The notes: generated by a model not told the origin, from the letters alone. A DNA stretch of 64,000 nucleotides from Ktedonospora formicarum (GCF_016587355.1 NZ_BNJF01000009.1:62001-126000), one strand, 5' to 3'. Numbered from the stretch's first letter, positions 54,013-63,947 are shown. Made by a program: numbers and translations.

Positions 54013-54364
54013 AGGGCCTCCTCTTAAGAAGTGTTCTCGAAAGAGCAGCGTCTTCCACGCCGTATTCTATACTGGCACAACCCCTTTGTCCAGTTCGAGC
54101 CCCAAGCAAGCGAGCTGAATCACCAAGAGTGGACCAGATCCGAATGGTGAGCAGTCGTGATCCATCATCTGAGTATATGGCTTCAGAAGCGGATCATGAT
54201 GTCTGACAACTGTAAATTCACGATACGGCTGAAAGGAGCAAGACGTGTCTCATCGGGAGAATAGGGATGTTGGAAAGTCTGCTGGTGGAAGGAAGCACAG
54301 AGCAACGATCGGTTGGCGTCGGCAGGAGGAGGGATGCCTGAGAAGAACATCCTTCGAACCTCCC

Positions 54365-54793
54365 TTAGAGGTCTAGGGGTTTTGTCGTGTTGGCTCCTTG
54401 GAAATTGGTTTCTGTGAGGTCGGCTTCAGCGAAGTTGGCATCGAAGAGGTTGGCTCCGGTGAGCATGGCTCCTTCGAGGTCGGCTTGTGTGAGGTTGGCT
54501 CCAGTGAGGTTGGCTCCTTCGAGGTCGGCATAATAGAGATCGGCTCCGGTGAGCATGGCTCCTTCGAGGTCGGCTTGTGTGAGGTTGGCTCCGTAGAGGT
54601 TGGCATAGGAGAGGTTGGCTCCGGTGAGCATGGCTCCTTCGAGGTCGGCTTCACTAAGGTTGGCGAAACTGAGGTGGGCTCCTTCGAGGTTGGCTCCAGT
54701 GAGGTCTGGGAGAATTGATGGATTCTGCTCTCTCCAGGTATTCCATGCACCGACTCCCTGTTTGAGAATAGCAGCATGTTCCTGATTGACCAT
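54365..54793 (-). CDS. Pentapeptide-repeat protein
   Basis: 142 residues from the ATG at 54793 (MVNQEHAAILKQGVGAWNTW), which follows AGGAGTG. An N-terminal capping helix with WREQNPSILPDL is followed by about 20 A(N/D)LxxA repeats up to the end, forming a predicted right-handed beta helix. The repeats are nearly identical at DNA level (LEGAMLTGANLxxA occurs three times), showing recent internal duplication. Some relatives mimic DNA and protect gyrase; this one cannot be assigned a target. Confidence 0.93.
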   Translation of the reverse strand: MVNQEHAAILKQGVGAWNTWREQNPSILPDLTGANLEGAHLSFANLSEADLEGAMLTGANLSYANLYGANLTQADLEGAMLTGADLYYADLEGANLTGANLTQADLEGAMLTGANLFDANFAEADLTETNFQGANTTKPLDL

Positions 54794-55089
54794 GAGTTTC
54801 ACTCCTTGTGTCTTTGGTTCTTGCAAGACAAAAACGCGCCTCTGTCCTTAGAGACAGTATCGCCTTTTAGTGTAACACAAGCAAGTGGCTCAAAGCACAG
54901 AGTTGTTCGTCTGCGGCGGCATATGAACTACCTAAATTGACAAAAACGATAGCACTGCATCCAGCTCTGAGGCGATTCCTCAGGGAATCAGTGATTATGC
55001 TGCTTACCATTCAGGGCAAAAGTGCCGGTTTGAGGGCAAAACGTGACCACATTTCAAGTCATTTACCAAAACTGTTATCAGTTGGCATG

Positions 55090-55379
55090 TGGTAATTGAC
55101 CTGAATGTTCGACGGAATGCACTCCAATGATCGAATTTGGCCTTCAAGGTTCGATCCAGCCGGAAGCTCTGTGGCTCATGCCGCTCCAGAGGTGGAAGAT
55201 GCCAGGGAACAAATGGAAATTTGTTCCACACCTTTTCTGATAAAAAACACGCTGTTATTGTAAAATACTCTAAGATGTAGAAATGGTGTCGAACATTGAG
55301 CGCAAAGTTTTTTGACCCGAAAGTTCGACACCGGACTTGCCTACGCTTAATTTGCGTCGAACATTCAGGTCAATTACCA
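55090..55379. mobile_element. 290-bp mini-transposon with 5-bp target duplication
   Basis: Terminal inverted repeats of 25 bases begin TGGTAATTGACCTGAATGTT at 55090 and at the opposite end (55379, complement). GCATG flanks both ends (55085-55089, 55380-55384). Inside are further TTCGA(C/T) motifs at about 55152, 55289 and 55322, some in opposite orientation, and a hairpin GGAACAAAT/ATTTGTTCC at 55206-55227. It has no transposase. A 5-bp duplication, TG ends and repeated internal boxes resemble Tn7/Mu-type ends. Confidence 0.8.
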
Positions 55380-55598
55380 GCATGCGTAATATCATTCGAA
55401 ACCATTACTCAGCCGTTGTTCTGGCAGTGGCGGTGGAGCGTTGTGAATACGACAGTGGGGGGAGTCGGAGGTGGGCCAGGGCAAGCTTGAGCAAATGCAA
55501 GATTGCTGCAGAGCACGGGAAGTAGGCACTCCTCTATCCTCTATGCGAACGAGGACGACGCCTACATTTCCAAAGAAGATCAAAGCGAGAGGTGGGAT

Positions 55599-55970
55599 AT
55601 GCATGAGCAACGGAGTTACTCCACCCTGAAGCTCAACATTAATGATAGAGTAAGTTTCACGCGTGCAGAGATTGATAGGCGTTACGCCTCTGACTTTGGG
55701 GATCTGCTACCTGAAAACGGTCCCTATCATGGCTATAGCGTTGTTGACTTCCCCGACAGCGACCGTTTCAGCCCCTGGTCGCGTATTGGCGTACGAAAAG
55801 GGGTTCACCCCAACTCCTTCCCTTCCTGTTCTAAGGGGATCCCTTGTCAAGCGTACTTTCGCGCCTACGGCGCTCAAGAGGGTAAGGGGCCGAAGCGGGT
55901 GGACGCAAGAAGCATTGGAAAGGCGATGTCTCTTCGAGACGGCCATGATGATGTAAGGCGAGTCTCATAG
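55599..55970 (+). CDS. Unrecognised reading frame
   Basis: 124 codons, MHEQRSYSTLKLNINDRVSF ... AEIDRRYASDFGDLLPENGP, YHGYSVVDFPDSDRFSPWSR. No family was recognised. It has no clear ribosome site and lies between a mini-transposon and the STAND gene, so it may be part of a decayed element. Another open frame overlaps on the opposite strand. The stretch 54827-55084 before the mini-transposon holds no gene. Confidence 0.3.
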   Translation: MHEQRSYSTLKLNINDRVSFTRAEIDRRYASDFGDLLPENGPYHGYSVVDFPDSDRFSPWSRIGVRKGVHPNSFPSCSKGIPCQAYFRAYGAQEGKGPKRVDARSIGKAMSLRDGHDDVRRVS

Positions 55971-56193
55971 CCCCTGCAAAGACAAACAACTTGCGTAGGA
56001 AGGCCCTGTTCTTTGGGATCTCCCACTTCCCATTTTGTTCGTTTTATGGTAGAATACTTTTCTACATCGATATATATTGAATTGTTAAGATACTCCTCTG
56101 ACTCAAGAGAAACTGTTTGTGATGTGCGGATACCTCTATGAGTACGATGCATACAAGGGGATAAGGCAGCGTGAGGAAAGGCAGGACTAGCCT

Positions 56194-58676
56194 ATGAGTT
56201 TTGGGCAACGCTTGCGTGAGGAGAGACAGCGACGACGATTGACCCAGGAGGAACTGGCGGAAGCCCTGGGGGGTTCCCGCCGAACCATCACCCGCTGGGA
56301 ACAAGATCTGGCGATCCCTCGCTCCTTTGCCCAACAGCAGCTCAGCAGCTTTTTCGGCCTGAGTCTTGAGGAGTTCTTGAAGGAGCTTGAAATCCAGCCG
56401 TCTGCACCTTCCCCACTGCTATGGACCGTTCCCTATCCACGCCACCCCTTCTTCACCGGGCGCGAGGAGATCTTGCAGACCCTGAATCATAAGCTTACGG
56501 CTCACCCATCATCTGCGCCACCGCCAGCCGTGGCCCTCTGTGGACTGGGAGGCATTGGCAAAACCCAGGTCGCCATCGAGTATGCCCACCGCCACGCCTG
56601 GCAGTATCGTGCCGTCTTCTGGCTGGCCGCCGAAACTGCCGAGAGTCTGATGAGAAGCGTGCAGTCTATTGCTGAGCAGGTGCAACTGCCCGAACGTCAG
56701 GTCGCCGAGCAAGCCCAGGTCGTTGGGGCCGTGCAGCGCTGGCTGGCCACTGAGAAAGACTGGTTGCTCATCGCTGATAATGTGGAGGATTTCGATCGGC
56801 TGGAGACGATCTTGCCATCCCGACACCAGGGCGCTCTGCTGCTGACCACTCGTCAGCAGGCCCTCGGGCTGCTCGCCGAAGCGATGGAACTCCCCCCTAT
56901 GAGCCCACAGGAGGCGGTCTCCTTGTTGTTGGCTCGTGCCAGCCTCCGAAGCGGCACAGCACCTTCAGAAGCGGTGCCGTTGGAGACCTCTGCCACCGTT
57001 GGGGCCAGCGAGCTGGTCACGCTGCTAGAAGGGTTGCCTCTGGCCATAGACCAGGCCGGAGCCTACATCGAAGAAACGGGCTGTCGGGTCGCTGACTACC
57101 TGGAGCGCTATCGTCGCCAACGCAAGCAGATCTTAGCTCGGCGGGGCGGGCATGCGGGAACTCACCCTGCTTCGGTGAGTACCACCTTGCGCCTCTCGGT
57201 CTATCACATCGGTCGGCAGCATCCAGCCGCAGGTGAACTGCTACAGTTGTGCGCCCTCTTGCATCCCGAAGCCATCCCCGAGGAACTCTTCCGTGCGGGA
57301 GCATCGCCGCTGGGACCAGCCCTGGAGGCTCTGGTGGCTAACCCCTACCAGTTTGATCTCGCCCTGGCCGCCTTGCGCAGCGCCTCGCTGGTCACCCGTT
57401 CGCCGGAGACCAAGACGCTCTCGCTGCATCGGCTGGTGCAAGCCGTGCTCGCTGACCAGATGGAGCCAGACCAGAGGCGGCTGTGGAGCGAGTGTATCGT
57501 GCGTCTGGTCAACGCTGCCTTTCCCGATGGAACATTTGAGACCTGGGCACAATGTGAGCGACTGCTGGCACAGGCGCTGGCCTGCTTCTCGCTCATCGAG
57601 CCTTCTAGCAGCACTCTCGCTGAGGCCGCTGAACTCTTCTTCAAGGCTGGGGGATATCTGATGGCACGTGGGCGCTATCAAGAGGCTGAACCGCTGCTTG
57701 AGCAAGCCATGACGCTGGGAGAGCAGCAACACGATCTCGATCAGACCGTCCTGATTCCGCGTCTGCAAAGACGGGCACAACTGTTTTGGAGACAAGGAAA
57801 GTATGCAGACGCCGAGTCGCTACTCCACCGAGCCCTCAGGTTGAAGGAACTCCATTTTGGCCCCAACCATCTCGAGACAGCTCAAACGCTCAATAATCTG
57901 GCACTCCTCTACTGGGCCCAGGGGAAGTATGATGCAGCGGAACCACTGTACCAACAAATATTAGGTATTGAAGAACAACAGCTTGGACCAACTCATCTCG
58001 AAATCGCTACTACCCTCATCAATCTGGCAAACTTGTACTGGTCCCAGGGAAGATATGATGCCGCTGAAGTCTTGTATGTACGGGCATTACGCATTCGCGA
58101 ACAGCAATTGGGGCCTGAGCATCCAGATACCGCTCTTACACTCAACAATCTTGCGGCCACGTACAGAGAGCAAGGAAAAGATCAACAGGCAGAGCAATTA
58201 TACTCACAGGTATTACGCATTCGCGAACAGCAATTGGGGTCTGAGCATCCAGATACCGCTCTTACGCTCAACAATCTTGCGAACGTCTATCGAGATCAAG
58301 AGAAGTACGAGCAGGCCTTGTCATTGTACCAACAGGCACGACGCATTCGTGAGCAACATCTGGGACCAACGCACCCGGGGTCGCTGAAACGCTTGGCGGC
58401 CTGGCAAATGCGTATCGGGATCAAGGCAAGTACCAACAAGCAGAAGCATTGTATCAACAAACATTGGCCATTTTCGAACAGCAGTTGGGACCCGACCACC
58501 CACATACTGCTTTCACGCTCCACGATCTGGCATCTATGTATCGGGATCAAGGCAAGGGCAAGCAAGCTGAGCCACTGTATCAACGAGCACAGGCCATCTG
58601 TGAACAACGCCTGGGGCCAAACCATCCAAGAACGAAAATGATCCGTGACGATCGAGACCGTTCTTACTCGTGCTAG
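56194..58676 (+). pseudogene. XRE / NB-ARC / TPR STAND protein with late frameshift
   Basis: N-terminal XRE helix-turn-helix (1-60, RRRLTQEELAEALGGSRRTI), then an NB-ARC ATPase with Walker A GLGGIGKT at 117-124, Walker B WLLIADNVED at 190-199 and GLPLA at 279-283, then kinesin-light-chain-type TPRs of 42 residues from about 500. Near 58378 (CACCCGGGGTCGC) one base is missing; the TPR run goes on in the next frame (GLANAYRDQGKYQQAEALYQ, LASMYRDQGKGKQAEPLYQR) to 58676. Unshifted translation ends at 58641 with an unrelated 86-residue tail. Proteins of this design are signal-operated switches in regulation or phage defence. All ATPase motifs are intact, so function may survive. Confidence 0.88.
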
Positions 58677-58699
58677 AGCGCCAGTCAAGTAATTGAAAA

Positions 58700-58865
58700 T
58701 GGATCGATCAGAACCGTTATCCGAAACTGACCCAAAGAGGGACAAGCCCTATCTGGCGTTCGGTTCCTGCTTCAACGAACAACCTGCCTGGATCTACCAG
58801 GTCTTACAGGATCTCCACAGGCGTACATTCCGGTGTCACTCACCGTACGAGGAGCAATTCTAGCA
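58700..58865 (-). mobile_element. Solitary right end of the IS605-type family
   Basis: Minus-strand copy of the right end seen after tnpB at 26748 and 7642: GAAGCAGGAACCGAACGCCA and, 24 bases later, TTTGGGTCAGTTTCGGATAA. The upstream part also matches (ACGCCTGTGGA). No tnpB codons remain. It lies 30 bases after the STAND gene. The rest of 58866-59112 shows nothing except the next gene's leader. Confidence 0.65.
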
Positions 58866-59112
58866 GAAACGAGGGACGAACGCAAGAGCAACAGATGTCA
58901 ACGGAAAGGGATACTTGTCCACTCTTCAAGAAACTTGTTTTAGCCCTCCAAGCCTTCCCCTGAACGTAGAATAGAATATGGTGAAGCTCCTGGCATAAGA
59001 CTTTCAGGCATAGCACTCACAACCGCCTGTTCCCAGACGATAAGATAAAAGGGCATGGTTGCCGCTTTTGCCGTGTCTCCCTGGAAAAGGGAAAGAAAAA
59101 GGAGTGCGCGTA

Positions 59113-60141
59113 ATGCCATCCCAGATTGTTCATCGGGTCCTTGAGCTTCTAAGCAACGCCAATCTGCTCACAGAGGTAACGGAAGAGGAGATACAAGGGC
59201 CGGAGGAAGACACGTCTCTCATTTCCGAAGTAGGCTCGCTCTTGTATTCAGAGCATTCCGACCTGCGCCGATTTCTCTATTACGATGCGGAATATCTTTA
59301 CGAGGAAGATGACCTGATCAGGCTGCTTAACGAGTTTGCCGAGGCAACAGATGGAGAATGGCCCCTCCAGAACGCCCAGGCGGACTGGGACGGCTTGCAG
59401 GCAAACGTGGCCTTTGATTTTTACGATCAGCATATCAGCTGGACATTTCAACAGGAGTCAGATTGGGTGAGTTGCGAATTCTATGAACGAATCGGAGCAC
59501 TTGCGCAACAACATTTACCTGGAGTTTTCGTGAATCTCCCCACAAGCGATCAATGTGCCTGTCACCTTTACCTGCCTAAGGAGATCGCCACGGAAGTGGC
59601 ATTTCTAGCGATGCTGAACGAGGAGCCAGAACTCGATCATCCACTGTTGATGCACGTCTTTGCGGAAGTGCAACGCCTAGGGTGGCTCGTGGATGTGCCA
59701 TTTGCTCGGCAGATCTGCGGCGCAAGCAGCCCGTCATTGCTCGAAGCGTGGTTGCCAGGTCATGTCATGGTCCGCTCCCTCTGGACCGAGAACAGCCTGC
59801 TGGCCTCAAGAAATGGCAGTGATTACTACGAGGGCGCGATCAGGGACTTGGCTCAGCTGACACGTGGTGAATGGAACCCGCAGCAGGTGTGGTGTACGAA
59901 CGACGAAGAGAAGCCAGGCATCAGCATTGCTTTCGACTTCAGGAACGAGCACTTTACCTGGCATCTGGCACCGGCGGCTTCGCAGGTGCCAGAAACCTTT
60001 TCCGCTCACCTTACGCTGTTCGCCAAAGATTTTCTGAGCGGAGACTTTGTGGAGGTGCGCATGAACCAAGGCGAAAGCGCCTATCTTTATCTGCCGAGAG
60101 CTACCGCAAAAGCCTTGCAAAGATCCTCATCCGAGCGTTGA
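59113..60141 (+). CDS. Unrecognised acidic protein with an internal domain duplication
   Basis: 342 residues from the ATG at 59113 (MPSQIVHRVLELLSNANLLT), which follows GGAG. Two halves are alike: LNEFAEATDGEWPLQNAQAD ... VAFDFYDQHISWTFQQESDW ... LPGVFVNLPTSDQCACHLYL, and LAQLTRGEWNPQQVWCTNDE ... IAFDFRNEHFTWHLAPAASQ ... FLSGDFVEVRMNQGESAYLY. Each unit is about 110 residues with the order GEW, AFDF, H-x-x-(W), (L/F)P-x-(V/F)(V) and YLP. No signal peptide or membrane segment. Not recognised; the acidic two-domain build is reminiscent of immunity-type proteins, but that is only an impression. Confidence 0.8.
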   Translation: MPSQIVHRVLELLSNANLLTEVTEEEIQGPEEDTSLISEVGSLLYSEHSDLRRFLYYDAEYLYEEDDLIRLLNEFAEATDGEWPLQNAQADWDGLQANVAFDFYDQHISWTFQQESDWVSCEFYERIGALAQQHLPGVFVNLPTSDQCACHLYLPKEIATEVAFLAMLNEEPELDHPLLMHVFAEVQRLGWLVDVPFARQICGASSPSLLEAWLPGHVMVRSLWTENSLLASRNGSDYYEGAIRDLAQLTRGEWNPQQVWCTNDEEKPGISIAFDFRNEHFTWHLAPAASQVPETFSAHLTLFAKDFLSGDFVEVRMNQGESAYLYLPRATAKALQRSSSER

Positions 60142-60209
60142 GTGTAGTGAAACAGATGTCTCGTGTCTCCAGAAGAGAGCCTGGATGAGATTGACAGAGC
60201 ACATGGGAG

Positions 60210-61829
60210 ATGGTTAGCTCAAGAAAAATGTCGAAAGGCGGGAAGAGAAAGATGCAACCATCGCTTTGGCAGCCATCAGTCGAGTTATCCACGCAAGAAG
60301 AGTGGATTGTCAAGAGAATTCGGAAGGCCAGGTTGTTTGTGTTTTTGCGAAAGTTTCGACATGAACTATTTAATGAAGCCTTTCAGCACGAATTGGCACA
60401 TCTGTATCGGGATGCCAAGCGAGGACACCCACCAGTTGCCCCAGCAATGCTAGCGCTGGCGCTCATCTTGGAGGCATATACAGGCGTCTCGGATGATGAG
60501 GTCATTGAAGCCACTGTCATGGATTGACGTTGGCAGTTGGTCCTGGACTGCTTAGATGCACAGGAGGCGCCTTTCAGCAAAGGAACGCTTGTGGCCTTTC
60601 GCCATCGATTGATTGAGGGGCAAATGGACCGACGGCTCATTGAACGCACCGTTGAGATTGCTCGTCAATCTCAGGCATTTGGGCCACGAGCTTTATGGGC
60701 AGCGCTCGATAGCAGTCCCTTGTGGGGAGCTGGACGAGTGGAAGATACCTATAATTTGGTAGGTCATGCACTCAGAAAGGTGATGCGCGTGGTGGCTAAC
60801 CGGCAGGGGAGGGAATTGGCGGAAGTGGCGCACGATTCGGAGGCCGAGTTGGTGTGTGGGAGCAGCCTGAAAGCGGCGTTGGATCGCGATTGGGACCGAC
60901 AAATTGAGAAAGATGAGGCACTCACCTTGGTCCTGAATGCGTTGCAAGCAGCGGAGACCTGGGTGCAGACCTTGCAACAGGAAGATGCGCTCTTGGCTCA
61001 GCCGTCTCTCTCGATTGCTCGCCAGGTGAAAGCAAAAGATGTGCAAGTGGATGAGAAAGGAAAAACGAGTCTGATCAAAGGGGTGGCAAAAAAACGGCGC
61101 ATCAGCGTTGAAGACTCCGAGATACGTCATGGACGCAAAAGTCGCAGCGTTTTGGTGGATGGGTACAAACGCCATGTGCTGTATAATCTGGACACGAATC
61201 TCATCCGCGCGGTGGGAATTACACCAGCCAATATTCCTGAAGCCAGCGTAACGAAAGCCATCAGCGAAGATCTGGAGCAGCAAGAAGTCCGTTTAAAGGA
61301 ACTGCACATCGACCGGGCCTATTTAAGCAGCCATTTGGTGCGGGAGCGAAACAACGATCTGGAGGTGTATTTCAAAGCCTGGCCGGTGCGTGAGAGCAAA
61401 CGCTTTGCCAAGCAGACCTTTACCTTGGATTGGGAACGGCAGATAATTCGGTGTCCCAATGCACAGGAGATGCCCTTTGTGCCCGGTGGCGTGGTTCATT
61501 TCCCCGAAGAAGAAACCTGCGCGCAATGCCCCTTAAAAGAACTATGCACCACCAGTGCCAAAGGTCGGAGTGTGAGCATCCATCCTGATGAGGCTTTGTT
61601 CATCGAGTTACGCGAGCGCCAATAGACTGTGCAAGGACGTATCAAGCTGTGCAAACGAGTAGCTGTCGAGCATACCCTGGCCCATGTCGATCGATGGCAA
61701 GGGCGACGCGCCCGCTATCGTGGACTGCGCAAGAATCTCTTCGATCTACACCGTTGCGCTGTCGTCTACAATTTGCATGTCCTGGCTCGTTCCCAATCGG
61801 TTCAAACTGATCTTCAAGACGCCGCTTGA
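60210..61829 (+). pseudogene. IS1182-family transposase with two in-frame stop codons
   Basis: One frame from end to end, broken by TGA at 60525-60527 and TAG at 61623-61625. It reads FRHELFNEAFQHELAHLYRD, GVSDDEVIEATVMD-TGA-RWQLVLDCLDAQ, LWAALDSSPLWGAGRVEDTY (first Asp), GHALRKVMRVV, IRHGRKSRSVLVDGYKRHVL, HIDRAYLSSHLVRERNNDLE (second Asp), CAQCPLKELCTTSAKGRSVS, then TAG and VAVEHTLAHVDRWQGRRARY (Glu). The stops replace what are probably Trp and Gln. No indels at all, so the decay is recent. Terminal repeats were not found; GCGACTCTCCCC is repeated at 61899 and 61937. Confidence 0.85.
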
Positions 61830-62061
61830 TTTCTCGACCGATGCTCTAGTGAGACTAGCGAGGAAGTCGTCTTTATCTTGCTGTATGTGTGACTAACCCA
61901 TTTTTTGCGACTCTCCCCCATCAATTTTATGCCCTCGCGACTCTCCCCTGGATTATTCCGTAACAATCATCCTTTTTGGGTGATGCTAACTCCTCCTGGT
62001 TGAAGATATACTCAGAACGGCAATCACGTCACACCTTCTACTGCGTAAAGAGGAGAAACAC

Positions 62062-62394
62062 ATGGATTACGTCATATCCAGAGAGCAACTGGGTCCAGGA
62101 CACCTATTTCAGGGAAATGCGTATGGAGACGTTCCCATCTCATTTTTCTGGGTGCAGGCTCAACCCGGACAGGGTCCTCGCCTGCACGTTCATCCCTATG
62201 AAGAGATCTTTGTCGTGCAGGAAGGTCAGGCAACGTTTATCCTTGGTGATACCTCTATAGAGGTAGAGGCAGAGCATGTTGTGATCGGGCCAGCTCACGT
62301 TTCCCACAAGTTCATCAATTCAGGGAAGGGTCCGCTCAAGATGATCAATATTCATCCTGGCAAAGAGGTCATTCAGCAGTGGCTTGAGGATTGA
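62062..62394 (+). CDS. Cupin-domain protein
   Basis: 110 residues, a single small beta-barrel. Cupin motif 1 is PGQGPRLHVHPYEEIFVVQEG, with His, His and Glu as metal ligands, and motif 2 is VIGPAHVSHKFINSGKGPLK with the fourth His. Such one-domain cupins act as isomerases, dioxygenases or ligand sensors. The start has a GAGGAGAAA site. The gene ends 50 bases before an LLM oxidoreductase in the same direction and may be co-transcribed with it. Confidence 0.9.
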   Translation: MDYVISREQLGPGHLFQGNAYGDVPISFFWVQAQPGQGPRLHVHPYEEIFVVQEGQATFILGDTSIEVEAEHVVIGPAHVSHKFINSGKGPLKMINIHPGKEVIQQWLED

Positions 62395-62444
62395 GACAGA
62401 AGAAATCAGCAGGAAATCTACTTCTAAGGAAAGAGGAGGAGGCC

Positions 62445-63326
62445 ATGAAACTAGGACTACATCTCTATGATTTTCACTGGCCAGTAGAAGCACACCAGAT
62501 TGGTTCCACGCTGGCCCAGATCGCCCGGACCGCAGAGGCCAGCGGATTTGAGTACATCAGCGTGCCAGATCATGTGTGGCAAAGCCATCATCTGAGCGGG
62601 CCAGAGCGAGAAATGCCCGCTGCCTATCCGACCCTGGCCTACCTTTGTGCGTACACCAGCCAGATGAAGTTGCTCGCTCTGGCGACAGCATCTCCATACT
62701 GGCAACCGGTCTTGCTGGCAAAGGCGGTTACAACATTGGATGTGCTTTCCGGCGGGAGAGCCTGGTTGGGTATTGGAGCAGGCGATTACGAAGAGGAGGC
62801 TCGCGCGTCCGGGCTTCCCTTTCCTCCCGTCAAAGAGCGCTACGAGCGGCTAGAGGAGATGCTCCAGATCTGCCTGCGTATGTGGCAGGGGGAGTGTGGA
62901 GACGAACGCCCATACGAGGGGAAGCACTATCATATTGGGCGCCCGCTCAACCTGCCGCAGAGTCTCAGCCGGCCTCACCCGCCAATCCTGATTGCAGGCA
63001 GTGGAGAGCAGAAGACCTTACGCCTGGTTGCGCGGTATGCCAATGCCTGTAATCTACGTCCCGGCCCGGATATTCCCAAAAAGTTGGAGGCCCTGCGCCA
63101 GCATTGTGAGGCCGAAGGTCGAGATTACCATGCGATTGAGAAGACCTGCGCGTTTGCCTTCGACGTGGGCGAGGATGGTTCCAGGGTTGGTGAACTGATC
63201 AAGCAATTGCAAGACCTGTCCGCCATGGGCATTGAGACGGTCCTGGGAGCAGTCCCACATGTCTACCAGATCAAGCCTCTAGAGATTATTGGCCGTGAGG
63301 TCATTCCAGCCATTGCAGAACTATGA
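62445..63326 (+). CDS. LLM-class F420-dependent oxidoreductase
   Basis: 293 residues from the ATG at 62445 (MKLGLHLYDFHWPVEAHQIG), which follows GAGGAGG; an earlier reading from 62391 overlaps the cupin gene. Luciferase-like barrel with YISVPDHVW, LATASPYWQPVLLAKAVTTL, VLSGGRAWLGIGAGDYEEEA and HPPILIAGSGEQKTLRLVAR. In Actinobacteria and Chloroflexota this class usually uses F420, in other bacteria FMN. Substrate unknown. The adjacent cupin and DUF4440-like genes suggest a small redox or detoxification unit. Confidence 0.92.
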   Translation: MKLGLHLYDFHWPVEAHQIGSTLAQIARTAEASGFEYISVPDHVWQSHHLSGPEREMPAAYPTLAYLCAYTSQMKLLALATASPYWQPVLLAKAVTTLDVLSGGRAWLGIGAGDYEEEARASGLPFPPVKERYERLEEMLQICLRMWQGECGDERPYEGKHYHIGRPLNLPQSLSRPHPPILIAGSGEQKTLRLVARYANACNLRPGPDIPKKLEALRQHCEAEGRDYHAIEKTCAFAFDVGEDGSRVGELIKQLQDLSAMGIETVLGAVPHVYQIKPLEIIGREVIPAIAEL

Positions 63327-63524
63327 ACACAGAAAGCCCACTCTGTTTCTTTCAGGACGACCATACATAGGCACGTTCAGACGAGCGGCATTACTATGCA
63401 CATTAAGACAGAGCTCATCGGCAACAACTGGGGCCACTATCGCCTTTGAGGCAGTAGCGGAACTATCGATTCTCTGCGAGAGGAATAGACCTCATCGGAG
63501 CAACAGTATTCAAGCGAGAAAGAA

Positions 63525-63947
63525 ATGAGTTATTTCATGAACAGACAGCAAACGGAACAAGAGATTATAGGCCTGGCAGTCACCTGGACAGCCGCTGAGT
63601 TGCGCGGAGACACAGCCTTTATTGAGAAAACCCTCACCGATGACTTCGTCGGAATAGGACCACTCGGTTTTCTCTTACACAAGCAACAGTGGCTTGGGCG
63701 GCATCAGTCTGGTGAGCTGAAGTACGAGACGTTGGACCTGGATGAGGTTCAGGTCCACCTGTACAGTGGGGTAGCTATCCTGACTGGTCGCCACGTCCAG
63801 AACTCACTCGTTCGTGGACAGAATGTAAAGGCTCAGTTACGCACAACCCTGGTCTTTGTCCAACAACAAGAAGCATGGCAACTGGCAAGTCTACACTACT
63901 GTAGCATTGGTCAGCCACCGACATTCACACCATCCCCGCAGTCCTAG
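63525..63947 (+). CDS. DUF4440/NTF2-like protein
   Basis: 140 residues (or 136 from the second Met). NTF2-type fold with EIIGLAVTWTAAELRGDTAF, LTDDFVGIGPLGFLLHKQQW, LDEVQVHLYSGVAILTGRHV and RTTLVFVQQQEAWQLASLHY, matching DUF4440/SnoaL-3 proteins. Roles in this group range from ketosteroid-isomerase-like catalysis to unknown binding functions. It is preceded by AGCGAGAAAGA and lies 198 bases after the oxidoreductase gene. Nothing recognisable after it before the window ends. Confidence 0.88.
   Translation: MSYFMNRQQTEQEIIGLAVTWTAAELRGDTAFIEKTLTDDFVGIGPLGFLLHKQQWLGRHQSGELKYETLDLDEVQVHLYSGVAILTGRHVQNSLVRGQNVKAQLRTTLVFVQQQEAWQLASLHYCSIGQPPTFTPSPQS

Noticed and set aside
54398..54718. Plus-strand open frame of about 106 codons rich in EVGS repeats
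   Set aside because: It is the opposite strand of the pentapeptide-repeat gene; the regular pattern comes from the DNA repeats of that gene.
55287..55330. GTGTCGAAC/GTTCGACAC as the outer ends of a separate 44-bp element
   Set aside because: It lies wholly within the 290-bp mini-transposon and shares its TTCGAC boxes, so it is better read as internal transposase-binding sites.
60525..61625. Recoding of TGA as tryptophan or selenocysteine in the transposases
   Set aside because: Intact host genes here end at TGA, TAA and TAG alike, TAG and TAA also occur in frame in dead elements, and no selenocysteine context is visible. Mutation is simpler.
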